NCBI GenBank assembly: GCA_028716385.1
Contig: JAQUPX010000003.1
Coordinates: 1 to 64,000, forward strand
Direction: 5' to 3'
Length of the DNA stretch: 64,000 bases
Source: a bacterium
GTDB taxonomy: Bacteria; Hydrothermota; UBA3073; JACQXS01; JAQTXJ01
Part shown: positions 37,295 through 45,242 of the stretch, piece after piece
How positions within the stretch are numbered: position 1 is the first letter of the stretch
Layout: the number at the start of each line of letters is the position of its first letter
The notes under the pieces: generated by a model
The model's input: the letters and a program-made list of their open reading frames with translations, nothing else
Databases searched by the model: none
What the model was told of the DNA's origin: nothing
Translations under genes and position numbers: made by a program

Positions 37295-38317
37295 CTATTT
37301 AAGGGGTAGGATAAAGCGGATAGGCTGCTCCATAATTGTTTTCACCTTTTTTCCATGGAGTTCTGCAGGTGTAAATTTGTATTGCCTTACACATTTTAAT
37401 GCGGCGGAATCCAATAACGGGTGAGTCGATTTTATTACTTTTGCATCAATTACATTTCCAAGAGTATCAATGATATACCTTACATAAACGGTTCCTTCTA
37501 TTTCGCTTTTTCTTGCAAGGTCAGGGTATTCAAGTGAACCCTGATACAATAATTCAAGTTTATTCTCAACGTTTTCAAATGTAACAATTTTATCATATTC
37601 TTTAAGTTCGGAAAGAATTTCTTTTGCTTTGTTTCCTACTTTCGTATTGTTGCGCAACTTACTCAAATTTTTCATTTCAACATTCAAACTATCCGCTTTT
37701 GACAATAAGTAAAAACGAATATCCTCAAGCGCTTTTAAGGAATAACCGGAATTAGGATATTTATAAACCAACTCTTTACGTTTTAGAAATTTTTGTCCAT
37801 CGGTAAGGGAGTCCGTAAGGGTATATGCCTTTTTTAATAATTGATACGCCTTTTCTTCCTCTCCCGTTGGTTTGACAATCTTAAAATCTATTTTATTTGA
37901 AGATATTTTCTTACTATTTGTCCCCATTGTATAATATACAACCTGCGCAGTATATGCACCTTCGGATTCCAACTCATAAGCGGTAGTTATATCTAAAATA
38001 GAACTTCTGGTCCTTTGGGAAGATATTAGTTTTATGGGAAATATTTGGTCAGGTTCTATTTTGGGTTTTAACGTATCTCCTTTTGAATTGCATAATATCA
38101 GTGGCGAGGTTAATAAAGGAAGATGAAATGTTTCCCTTTTTGTTCCTGTATTTTTAACTATATACGTAAGCCATATGGGTTCGGACAGAAGAAAAGTACT
38201 TTTGCCATCTTCTAATACTATTTTTGTTTCTAGTGTTTCTGCATTTGCATTACTGCAGATAAGATAGAATAACCCGAAAACAAATACCATTCCCTTAGCA
38301 AGTTTTGTAGTTAACAT
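37295..38317 (-). CDS. TonB C-terminal-domain envelope protein
   Basis: The protein has a signal peptide (MLTTKLAKGMVFVFGLFYL to SNANA), an N-terminal beta domain, a helical linker with TPR-like spacing (AYQLLKKAYTL to LKALEDIRFYL) and a C-terminal TonB domain: YPDLARKSEIEGTVYVRYII and LLDSAALKCVRQYKFTPAEL. It lacks the usual proline-rich stalk and TM anchor, so it is a secreted TonB_C protein rather than a classical energiser. ATG 38317 is chosen because a promoter (-35 38347-38352, -10 38325-38330) lies so close that the transcript would start at or near this codon; ATG 38338 lies inside that promoter. Confidence 0.82.
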   Translation of the reverse strand: MLTTKLAKGMVFVFGLFYLICSNANAETLETKIVLEDGKSTFLLSEPIWLTYIVKNTGTKRETFHLPLLTSPLILCNSKGDTLKPKIEPDQIFPIKLISSQRTRSSILDITTAYELESEGAYTAQVVYYTMGTNSKKISSNKIDFKIVKPTGEEEKAYQLLKKAYTLTDSLTDGQKFLKRKELVYKYPNSGYSLKALEDIRFYLLSKADSLNVEMKNLSKLRNNTKVGNKAKEILSELKEYDKIVTFENVENKLELLYQGSLEYPDLARKSEIEGTVYVRYIIDTLGNVIDAKVIKSTHPLLDSAALKCVRQYKFTPAELHGKKVKTIMEQPIRFILPLK

Positions 38318-38324
38318 ATCTAAA

Positions 38325-38352
38325 AATTTAGGTTCCATCGGTTATTTGTCAA
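38325..38352 (-). promoter_or_regulatory. Promoter of the TonB-domain gene (apparently leaderless)
   Basis: In the minus orientation TTGACA (38352-38347), a 16-base spacer and TAAATT (38330-38325) form a good promoter. Transcription would begin about seven bases later, at or next to ATG 38317. There is no ribosome binding site, so the mRNA is predicted to be leaderless or nearly so. Confidence 0.6.
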
Positions 38353-38373
38353 GAGCTTTGATATAAATATGTG

Positions 38374-38405
38374 GGGTAGATGGGATGACGTCATCCCATC
38401 TACCC
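38374..38405 (-). terminator. 32-base perfect palindrome after the PQQ-repeat gene
   Basis: GGGTAGATGGGATGAC followed by its exact reverse complement, starting 10 bases after the stop of the gene at 38416-39915. It is long enough to be a strong terminator hairpin, although a T-run is lacking on the downstream side (CACATATTTATA). A diverged copy lies at 40504-40541 after the next sorting-domain gene. Confidence 0.6.
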
Positions 38406-38415
38406 TAACAATGAT

Positions 38416-39915
38416 TTATTTCAACAGAGTAAGTTTTTGGGTAGTTTTTACCCCATTTGCATTCAAAGTTAGAAAATACATTCCCGCTTTTAGTTCTTTT
38501 ACGCTTAGAGTAATACTATAACTACCCGCCGATTTTTCTTCATTCACAAGGGATTTAGCATAACTGCCGGAAATGTCATAAAGAGCTAATGAAATTTTAC
38601 CCTTTATAGGTATTTGGTATTTGATAATCGTGGACTTAATAAATGGATTTTGCCCTATTTTTAATTCCGCATTCCGAAATCTAAAATCTAAATTTGAATG
38701 TTCTTCCTCCCCTACCCATGTCCCAAAAGCATAAATATATCCATCCTGAGAAGTAACAAAAACCATTCCATTGGAAATAGCAGGAGTAGACGTAACATAT
38801 CCCCCTGTAGTATAACTCCATAAGACATTACCCGTGCTTTTATCAAGACAATACAAATCCTTTCCATTTACATATCCAGTTCCCACATAAATTTTTCCAT
38901 TTCCGCTCAATGAAGCGGCACCGACTCCGCAATGCCCACCTAATGCTCCACTTGTCCAGCTTAACACACCGCTTGTTGCGTTTCTACAGTAAGTTTTTCC
39001 GATTTCGTGCCCATAATATATTTTATCACCTTCAATAGATACGCAGGATGGGTCACCGCTGTATCCCGGTGCTGAACGCTCTGACCATATAAGTTCTCCG
39101 CTTGACGAAGCAGGAAACTCATCCATACAATACAACCACCCATCGTCCACTGAACCATATACTTTACCGTCTCCTATACTCACAGACTGGTGTGTTGTAT
39201 GACTTGCAGCAGTATATTCCCATTGAAGATCCGGTGTAGAAGAAAATTCCTTATACGCATAAAATGTCGTGGGCTGGTCTCCGGCAAAAATAGAAGCTCC
39301 CACTATTACAAGACTGTCTTTAACTGCCGGGACTACCCCATGTCCATACATCAAACTAGGATTAAACGGAGTTATCTCCCATATAAATGCACCTGTATTT
39401 GCGTTCAAACACCACATATAATTCTGGTACATAGCTCCAAAAAAAACTCTATTATCCGAAACAGTAGGTCCTGCTTCAATTTTACCTCCACTGTGATAAA
39501 ACCAAATAGAATCTCCCGTATTTGCATCAAGACAATACATATCCCCGCCCCAGGTACCAACATATAATTTCCCATTCACGACTGCAGGTGATGAAAATAT
39601 TGTATCTTTCAACTGTTTAGTCCATATAGGAGCCCCCCCGTTATGGTCAAAACAATATACACGACGGTTAGTTGAACCAACATAAACTTTTCCGTTTACT
39701 ACTGCCGGTGATGACATATGAATATATTCCCAGCTGGTTCCCAAAGCAGTTCCTATCTGATAGCTCCATCCAAGCGTACCCGTTTCCGGACCGGCATCAG
39801 TTGTAAAAGAAGTATGCGCAGCATCGTGATACATCTGCGGCCAATCTGAAGCAAAGATTAATGCCCCACTAAATTGCAAAAAGATTATTCCAAAACATAC
39901 AACTACTTTTTTCAT
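38416..39915 (-). CDS. Secreted PQQ-like beta-propeller protein with sorting tail
   Basis: This 499-residue protein has a signal peptide (MKKVVVCFGIIFLQFSGALI). At least eight PQQ/BamB-like repeats follow, such as VVNGKVYVGSTNRRVYCFD, VVNGKLYVGTWGGDMYCLDA and AISNGMVFVTSQDGYIYAFG. The C-terminal sorting domain has FIKSTIIKYQIP, LYDISGSYAKSLVNE and GMYFLTLNANGVKTTQ. The segment before the tail (NLDFRFRNAELKIGQNPF) resembles the translated intergenic repeat also found at 20730-20800. It is predicted to be secreted to the cell surface; ligand and substrate are unknown. Confidence 0.87.
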   Translation of the reverse strand: MKKVVVCFGIIFLQFSGALIFASDWPQMYHDAAHTSFTTDAGPETGTLGWSYQIGTALGTSWEYIHMSSPAVVNGKVYVGSTNRRVYCFDHNGGAPIWTKQLKDTIFSSPAVVNGKLYVGTWGGDMYCLDANTGDSIWFYHSGGKIEAGPTVSDNRVFFGAMYQNYMWCLNANTGAFIWEITPFNPSLMYGHGVVPAVKDSLVIVGASIFAGDQPTTFYAYKEFSSTPDLQWEYTAASHTTHQSVSIGDGKVYGSVDDGWLYCMDEFPASSSGELIWSERSAPGYSGDPSCVSIEGDKIYYGHEIGKTYCRNATSGVLSWTSGALGGHCGVGAASLSGNGKIYVGTGYVNGKDLYCLDKSTGNVLWSYTTGGYVTSTPAISNGMVFVTSQDGYIYAFGTWVGEEEHSNLDFRFRNAELKIGQNPFIKSTIIKYQIPIKGKISLALYDISGSYAKSLVNEEKSAGSYSITLSVKELKAGMYFLTLNANGVKTTQKLTLLK

Positions 39916-39929
39916 ATTTCCTCCTATTA

Positions 39930-40397
39930 TTATTTTTCTTTTGCTATTTTGTACATTTCCTCTAAAAGAGCAAGCAACTTCTTTGCATCTTTCACTGGCA
40001 GTTGTGTAGCAGGCGAATTCCCGTATATCCTATTCCAGGAAGGTAATTTTTTCAGTATCCCCCTTCCTTTATCCGTAAGTCGAACCCTTACGATTCTTCT
40101 GATTTTGGGGTCCACTTTCCTGCCGACCAATCCTTTTTTTACCATACCGTCAACAATTCCGGTAAGATTACTTTTTGTGCAAGAAAGGTGCTCTTTCAAT
40201 TTATAGAACGGAACATTATCTTCTTTTTGCAAGAGCCTGAGTATTTTATTTTGTGGAGGTGTAAGGTTATGCTTTGCCGTTTTTTCTTCCCACCTTTTAT
40301 ATATAAGCTTTTCCATCCACATTATAAGGGAATCTATTCTTAGTGCTTCGTCATTGGAAAGCAATGTTGTTTTAGATATAAGATGTTTCTTTTTCAT
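39930..40397 (-). CDS. MarR family transcriptional regulator
   Basis: This 155-residue protein has the winged helix-turn-helix of MarR: LTPPQNKILRLLQKEDNVPF, LKEHLSCTKSNLTGIVDGMV (recognition helix) and GLVGRKVDPKIRRIVRVRLTDKGRGIL (wing with the Asp-Arg-Arg pattern). ATG 40397 is preferred over an upstream TTG. A 33-base dyad upstream (40418-40450) is a likely self-operator. It lies between two genes for secreted sorting-domain proteins. The effector is unknown. Confidence 0.9.
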   Translation of the reverse strand: MKKKHLISKTTLLSNDEALRIDSLIMWMEKLIYKRWEEKTAKHNLTPPQNKILRLLQKEDNVPFYKLKEHLSCTKSNLTGIVDGMVKKGLVGRKVDPKIRRIVRVRLTDKGRGILKKLPSWNRIYGNSPATQLPVKDAKKLLALLEEMYKIAKEK

Positions 40398-40417
40398 AAT
40401 CTGATACAATATAACAA

Positions 40418-40450
40418 TAGTTAAGTACTAAACTGTTTAACACTTAACTA
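40418..40450. promoter_or_regulatory. 33-base dyad, candidate MarR operator
   Basis: The plus strand has TAGTTAAGTACTAAAC, a central T, then GTTTAACACTTAACTA. Fourteen of the 16 arm positions are complementary, around the inner palindrome TAAAC-n-GTTTA. It lies 20 bases upstream of the MarR ATG. Position and symmetry suit autoregulation by the MarR dimer or dimer of dimers; no binding is demonstrated. Confidence 0.6.
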
Positions 40451-40503
40451 AATATAACTGTGTAACTTTATTGGTTATTTGTCAAGAATTTTTTTATAAA
40501 TAT

Positions 40504-40541
40504 GTGGGGCAGATGGAATGACGTAATTCTATCTACCCTAA
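40504..40541 (-). terminator. Imperfect palindrome after the 40549-42270 gene (diverged copy)
   Basis: GGGGCAGATGGAATGACGTA followed by ATTCTATCTACCC, starting just after the stop of the sorting-domain gene. It is a diverged copy of the perfect palindrome at 38374-38405. Flanking bases are also shared (TTGGTTATTTGTCAAGA on one side and CTAACAATGATTTATTTCA on the other), so a segment of about 85-90 bases is duplicated. Confidence 0.6.
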
Positions 40542-40548
40542 CAATGAT

Positions 40549-42270
40549 TTATTTCAGCAGGGTAATCTTTTGTGTGAAGCTTTTACTACCGGAGGTAAGC
40601 GTAGCAAAGTATATCCCGGATGACAAACCTTTTGTATCCAGTCTTATATTATAACTCCCGGCTTGTTTTTCCTCGTTCATCAACGTTTTTACAAGCATCC
40701 CCCCTATGTCGTAAATCTTTAATGAAACTTTGGTCTTCGCAGGTAATTGATATGAAAGTGTCGCGTAAGAAATAACCGGGTTAGGGGTAATTTTCATACT
40801 TGTTTTATATCCATTAGTCATTTCTGAAATAGCCGTCACATCTACAAAAAAAGTAACAATTGTCGTATCATTGTTTAAATTGTTATCCCCTGCATATGTT
40901 GTTACGGCTGTTAACGTAAGCGTATCCGGCATTTGTGGTAAACATCTTTTTGTAAGAATAATATTTTTTGTTTCCGTGAAATTGAGGTCGGCAACGGCAC
41001 TGTCTTCATACCATCCCGTAGCTTTTATTTTTACCCCGCTAAGAGGTTTAAGCCCAAAGTTTGATACTTCCAGTATGATTTCCAGGCTATCTCCGGTTTT
41101 GTATTTAACCTGGTTTTGCGGACTTACAAATCTAGTTATCCCCGCATCGGTATCCGGCAGTGCATCAAGTAGGTTATTAACCCCCATCTTGGCAAGGTAA
41201 CTGCTAACCCAGCACATATCTTCAGTATCCGGGTCTTGCGTAGTAGAAGTTATTCCACCGTCAAAATCCGTATCATAAGACAAAAGAACATCCGTAAGAA
41301 ACTTGTGTCTGTTTTTATATTTTGTATCCCTTGATATTTCATACATTGCGTAGTGCGCGTTGCAATACGCTACATTCCATGCGTTGTCCCAGTTATACCC
41401 GTCCCCGCAATTACGCCATACCTGAAAAGTGTCAACATAACTCCCGTTAGTATCAATCCAGGCTTTTCCGCGTATCGTATCCTCCCGAAAAGTTGAATTG
41501 CATATTCCCCAAACTATAGTCCCGCTTGACATAGCCCACGTTTCTTCGGATAAACGCAGTTGTGTACTTAGTGTTATCCAATACATAAGCCTCTCACCGT
41601 ATGTTGTTGCAGTATCCGTCCAGTTATTATTATTCCTTAACATTCCGTATTTATAAAGATTACCGGCTGCCCATCCCGTTACGAATGAGTTAATGTATTT
41701 ATATGAAGGATGATAAATATTCAATGGATGACTCATAATATAATTGGCACAGGAATCCGCAAATCCATAATATGAGGAATCGCCATAGGTTTCACAATAA
41801 ACTTCCGCAGCAGTAAGCGCCCACGCAGAGTTGTGAACACGGTAATAATCATACCCCACGGCACCTTCTTCTTTCCATGGCGGGTATCTATCGCAATATG
41901 TTTTTGCATTTCTGATATTAGCACTGTATTTTGCAGTATCTCCGGTAAGTTGCCCGTATCTTGCCCAAACCCATATGGCTTCAAGCGTATTATCCGTCTG
42001 TATAACGTTTGCAAGTTCTCCCGCTTCGGCTTCAATCATACCGCCAAAATTAGTGTCTGCAGGGTTCTGCACCTGCCATTTTGTAAGAAAGTCTGCGATT
42101 TGTGCAAATTCTGCGGGATAACTGTATCTTTGAGAAAGAAAAAGCGTGTCTAATATTTTATGAGTTTTTCTATTCGTATGATATCCCGGATAGTTAATCG
42201 GAATGGTTGCGTATGCAGGAGTAACCACGATTGTTCCCAACAAAAAAAGAACCGACAGTCTTATTCTCAT
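40549..42270 (-). CDS. Secreted protein with helical toroid-like domain, CARDB-like domain and sorting tail
   Basis: This 573-residue protein has a signal peptide (MRIRLSVLFLLGTIVVTPAY). The first 370 residues are helical with repeated Trp/Tyr-rich segments (NTLEAIWVWARYGQLTGD, HNSAWALTAAEVYCETYGD, NWDNAWNVAYCNAHYAMYE), suggestive of an alpha/alpha toroid as in glycosidases or lyases. Residues of about 375-470 look like a CARDB adhesion-type beta domain (GDSLEIILEVSNFGLKPLSG). The tail (IKLYDIGGMLVKTL-like, SSGIYFATLTSG) is the sorting domain. Catalytic residues cannot be assigned, so an enzymatic role is speculation. Confidence 0.75.
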   Translation of the reverse strand: MRIRLSVLFLLGTIVVTPAYATIPINYPGYHTNRKTHKILDTLFLSQRYSYPAEFAQIADFLTKWQVQNPADTNFGGMIEAEAGELANVIQTDNTLEAIWVWARYGQLTGDTAKYSANIRNAKTYCDRYPPWKEEGAVGYDYYRVHNSAWALTAAEVYCETYGDSSYYGFADSCANYIMSHPLNIYHPSYKYINSFVTGWAAGNLYKYGMLRNNNNWTDTATTYGERLMYWITLSTQLRLSEETWAMSSGTIVWGICNSTFREDTIRGKAWIDTNGSYVDTFQVWRNCGDGYNWDNAWNVAYCNAHYAMYEISRDTKYKNRHKFLTDVLLSYDTDFDGGITSTTQDPDTEDMCWVSSYLAKMGVNNLLDALPDTDAGITRFVSPQNQVKYKTGDSLEIILEVSNFGLKPLSGVKIKATGWYEDSAVADLNFTETKNIILTKRCLPQMPDTLTLTAVTTYAGDNNLNNDTTIVTFFVDVTAISEMTNGYKTSMKITPNPVISYATLSYQLPAKTKVSLKIYDIGGMLVKTLMNEEKQAGSYNIRLDTKGLSSGIYFATLTSGSKSFTQKITLLK

Positions 42271-42509
42271 AATCCCTTAATAGCATAACTCCAAATGCCT
42301 GTCAATAGATTTTGACTGATACGTTTGATGGAAATGATTATTTGAATTCCTACCCGCGACAGATATAATCTGATTTTCTGATAACCTGATATTCTTCACA
42401 CTGATATTCTGATTCTCTGATATCCTACGGTATTTAATCTTCTAATCTCTTCATTCCAAAATCCCTGCCTACCGGACAGGCAGGCAAAATCCGCAATTAC
42501 AAGTCTTTA

Positions 42510-42833
42510 CTACTCCCCCCTCCCCGTCTTTCTCTTTACTTCCTTGTAAATATATTTCACAGGATATTTCAAAAACTTGCTCTCACAATCCTGTGAACAA
42601 AAATAATAACTTTCATCAACATATTTCAATTTTAGCGAGTGTGACTTATATACTTCCGTCCCACATACGGGATCTATGCTTCTTATTGACGTGTCCTCTT
42701 CTTTCTTTGGTGGCAACTTTTCTTCTTTCTCTTTTTTATTAAAATTAAGATTAAGATATGAACAACCAACTATCGCCCCAATTAACATATATAAAAATAT
42801 GCCCGCCACCGCCTTTGCTGTTTTCTTAACCAT
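42510..42833 (-). CDS. YHS-domain protein (lipoprotein-like)
   Basis: This protein of about 107 residues has a membrane/lipobox-like N-terminus (IFLYMLIGAIVGCSYL, with the candidate lipid Cys in GCS), a charged linker and a C-terminal YHS domain: DPVCGTEVYKSHSLKLKY then YYFCSQDCESKFLKYP. YHS domains bind metals such as copper through Cys pairs. I chose ATG 42833, preceded by GGGGGGAATA. It follows the selenoprotein gene on the same strand and could belong to the same transcript. Confidence 0.82.
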   Translation of the reverse strand: MVKKTAKAVAGIFLYMLIGAIVGCSYLNLNFNKKEKEEKLPPKKEEDTSIRSIDPVCGTEVYKSHSLKLKYVDESYYFCSQDCESKFLKYPVKYIYKEVKRKTGRGE

Positions 42834-42929
42834 TATTCCCCCCACAAACACCTGTTATTTATTATTCTTTTCCCTTTCGGTTCATTTACGACTTCACCTG
42901 TAATAGCAACATCCTTTAGTCCTGTTTTC

Positions 42930-43940
42930 TTATTTTACTAAAAGAAATTTTCTCGTTTCTCTTTGATTTCCTGCTTGCAATTCTGCAAAATAAATCCCTG
43001 AAGAAAATTCGTTGCTGTCAAAAATTACTTTGTAATCCCCTGCCGACTGTATTTTATTGACTAATATTCTTACTGCCTTGCCGGAAATATCATAAACCGT
43101 TAATTTTACATTTGTATAATCAGGTAAAGAATAAGAAATATCGGCTTTCTTATAGACCGGATTTTCAGAGATTTTTAACAAGACGGATTGATTTTTAATA
43201 TCCGGGTTTTCTTCTTTTGTTATGGTTAAAACAGATTTTTTAACTCCCTGACATACCTCTACGCTTGTTGAAGACTGCTGAAAAAAAGAAATTATACTGC
43301 AATTACTCACATCCCAACTTGAGTCTATTGCAAAACTCTGTGTTATATCAGTAGAAGCTCCTGCTGCTAATGTCTTAAAAGTGCCGGCGTAAGGCAGCAT
43401 ATCTCTTACCACGTTATACAACATACTTTCCCCTTCCCATGAATAAGGGATATTCGTCTCAACAATCATTATATGAAGAACACCATTTAACGAACCACTC
43501 GTTATGTTGGTAACATGAGCTTCAACGGTCCCGTTTCTTGTTGATGAATTATAAGAACCTGTAAGTTCTATTGTCATTTTAGGTGCAAAAACTTTACGAA
43601 GGTCAAAATAATTTCTGCTGTCGGCATAGCTCGGACTTGCCTGAAAATTCCACCCGTCATATATTACAGATGGAGTTCCCGGAATACCATAATAAGCATA
43701 TGCCCTGTCGTAAGTTTCCGTTGTTTTATAAGGGTCACCGGTACCGGAGTGAAAAGAAAGAACTGCTATTGTATCATTTGCTTCCTGTTCTAATTGATGC
43801 AGCGCCCTCGCTGTCGTTGGACAGTACGTTCAGGTAGTTGAGGTAAACTCTTCTATTACCACTACTTTTTGCATAGCTGATGCTACGTTGACCAGAGCCA
43901 CCAGAATACAGGCAATTCTTAAAAAAATATTTTTACGCAT
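42930..43940 (-). CDS. Predicted secreted selenoprotein: Omp28-like thioredoxin-fold protein (UxxC) with sorting tail
   Basis: Reading from ATG 43940 through an in-frame TGA at 43832-43830 to the stop at 42930 gives one 336-residue protein. Residues 1-22 are a signal peptide (RKNIFLRIACILVALVNVAS). The segment after it reads VVVIEEFTSTT-U-TYCPTTARA, where Omp28-like thioredoxin-fold proteins have EEFT-x-x-WC-x-x-CP. The UGA thus replaces the first Cys of CxxC, giving UxxC (Sec37, Cys40). Residues of about 25-120 are thioredoxin-like (IPGTPSVIYDGW), 122-250 the Omp28 beta domain (VVRDMLPYAGTF), and 253-336 a type IX-like sorting domain. A GC hairpin lies 16 bases after the UGA. It starts 15 bases after selD. 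Without Sec insertion the protein would be truncated at 36 residues. Confidence 0.85.
43800..43832 (-). promoter_or_regulatory. Candidate bacterial SECIS of the thioredoxin-fold selenoprotein
   Basis: After the UGA (43832-43830) and a 16-base spacer comes the hairpin CAGCG-AGGG-CGCTG (43813-43800), a 5-bp GC-rich stem with a loop in which the second base is G. This fits the loose bacterial SECIS rule (stem-loop starting some 11-16 bases after UGA, G in the first two loop positions). It lies within coding sequence, as bacterial SECIS elements do. Confidence 0.65.
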
Positions 43941-43955
43941 ATAACCCTGTTTTCG

Positions 43956-45005
43956 TTACCTTTTTATTATTATTTTCCCTTTGGGTTCATCCACAACTTT
44001 ACCGATAACAGCAGTATCTTTTAGTCCTGCTTTATTCATTTTTGAAACCATATCATTCGCTTTATTAGCCGGAACAGATATTAACAGCCCACCCGAAGTC
44101 TGCGGGTCAAACAAAACATCCTTAATCCAATCCGGCATCTTATCAGACATTTCTACGAATTTTATTCTAAAATCCTTATTTCGATAAGCTCCTCCCGGAA
44201 CCATTCCCATTTTCACAAGTTCCTCAACCCCACTAAAAATAGGAATTTTATCAACATATAGTTCTACACCAACCTTCTTTTCCCCGGTAATCATCTCGCA
44301 AATATGCCCGATAAGTCCAAAACCCGTTATGTCAGTGCAGGCGTTTACACCCGTTTCCTGCATAATTTCGGAAGCAACCCTATTCAACGCAGTCATTGAC
44401 TTAACTATTTCATTTACACTTTCACTAGACGCTAAATTAGCTTTAATCGCCGTGCTGATTATTCCGGTACCCAATGGCTTCGTAAGCACTATACTATCCC
44501 CTGCTTTCGCGCCCGTATTTCTGACTACTTTATCGGGATGAATTGTTCCCGTAACGGAAAGCCCGTATTTCAATTCCGAATCCTCAACACTGTGTCCGCC
44601 AACAAGCGTCACTTCAGCTTCTTTAATTTTTTCAAGTCCACCTTCTAATATCTTTTTAAGAACGGATATGTCTAATTTACTCACGGGGAAACCTACAATA
44701 TTCATCGCCACGATAGGTTTTCCACCCATAGCGTAAACATCCGAAAGAGCATTAGCCGCCGCAATCTGCCCAAAAAGATATGGGTCGTCAACTATAGGAG
44801 TAAAAAAATCTACCGTCTGCACGATAGCAATATCATCCGTTAACTTATAAACACCGGCATCCTCTGCATTCTCAAAACCGGCAATAAGATTCTTATCTTT
44901 TTTCTGAATCAACCCACACAGCGCCTTATCCAGTACACCTGGACCTAATTTAGCCGCTCAGCCACCGCCTTTGCTGTATTGTGTCAATTTAAAGTCGTCA
45001 CTCAT
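43956..45005 (-). CDS. selD: Selenophosphate synthase, itself a selenoprotein
   Basis: SelD makes selenophosphate from selenide and ATP, the donor for selenocysteine. From ATG 45005 (preceded by GGAGGAATA) the frame reads MSDDFKLTQYSKGGG-U-AAKLGPGVLDKAL..., with UGA at 44960-44958, and runs to 349 residues. Sec16 occupies the catalytic Cys17 position of E. coli SelD, and the following Lys19 matches E. coli Lys20 with the same spacing. Downstream motifs agree: LVGGHSVED, TKPLGTGI, DITGFGLIGHICEM and FDPQTSGGLLISVP. A start at 44912 would lose the active site. It lies between the AIR-synthase-like gene (upstream) and the secreted selenoprotein. Confidence 0.95.
44929..44960 (-). promoter_or_regulatory. 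Candidate bacterial SECIS of selD
   Basis: After the UGA (44960-44958) and 14 bases, the hairpin TCCAG-GTGTA-CTGGA (44943-44929) has a 5-bp stem and a five-base loop beginning with G. Spacing and loop composition fit a bacterial SECIS that lets SelB insert selenocysteine. Confidence 0.7.
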
Positions 45006-45074
45006 TATTCCTCCGTATTTATTAATTTTTCTTAATTCCTACCCCTAATAGATAAAAGTTGTCAGTTTCACCTA

Positions 45075-45143
45075 TTTAATTACCCCGTCCTTTAGGACGG
45101 GGGCGTAAGTCCAAACCTAAAAATTTTTCTGGGCTTTAGCCCG
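45075..45143. repeat. Two-hairpin repeat, copy B
   Basis: Contains CCGTCCTTTAGGACGGGG and TGGGCTTTAGCCC in the same order as copy A at 33791-33865, with about 30 intervening bases of partly conserved sequence. It lies between the AIR-synthase-like stop and selD. The hairpins could attenuate read-through into selD, but the same element elsewhere is not in such a position. Confidence 0.75.
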
Positions 45144-45242
45144 AAACAAACTCGTCAAACCCCTATGCCTGCATAAATTCATTATAATACTCTTCTTGAA
45201 AACTTTTCTTCCTAATGTAGAATATCTCCATTTTGCAGAAGT

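Noticed and set aside
43583-43837. Plus-strand open frame of 84 codons inside the selenoprotein gene
   Set aside because: It is antisense to the thioredoxin-fold region, has no ribosome binding site or family features, and arises because the minus-strand frame is read through.
43956-44912. SelD starting at 44912
   Set aside because: This start would drop the catalytic residue and glycine-rich N-terminus; extension through the UGA to 45005 restores both, and a strong ribosome binding site precedes 45005.
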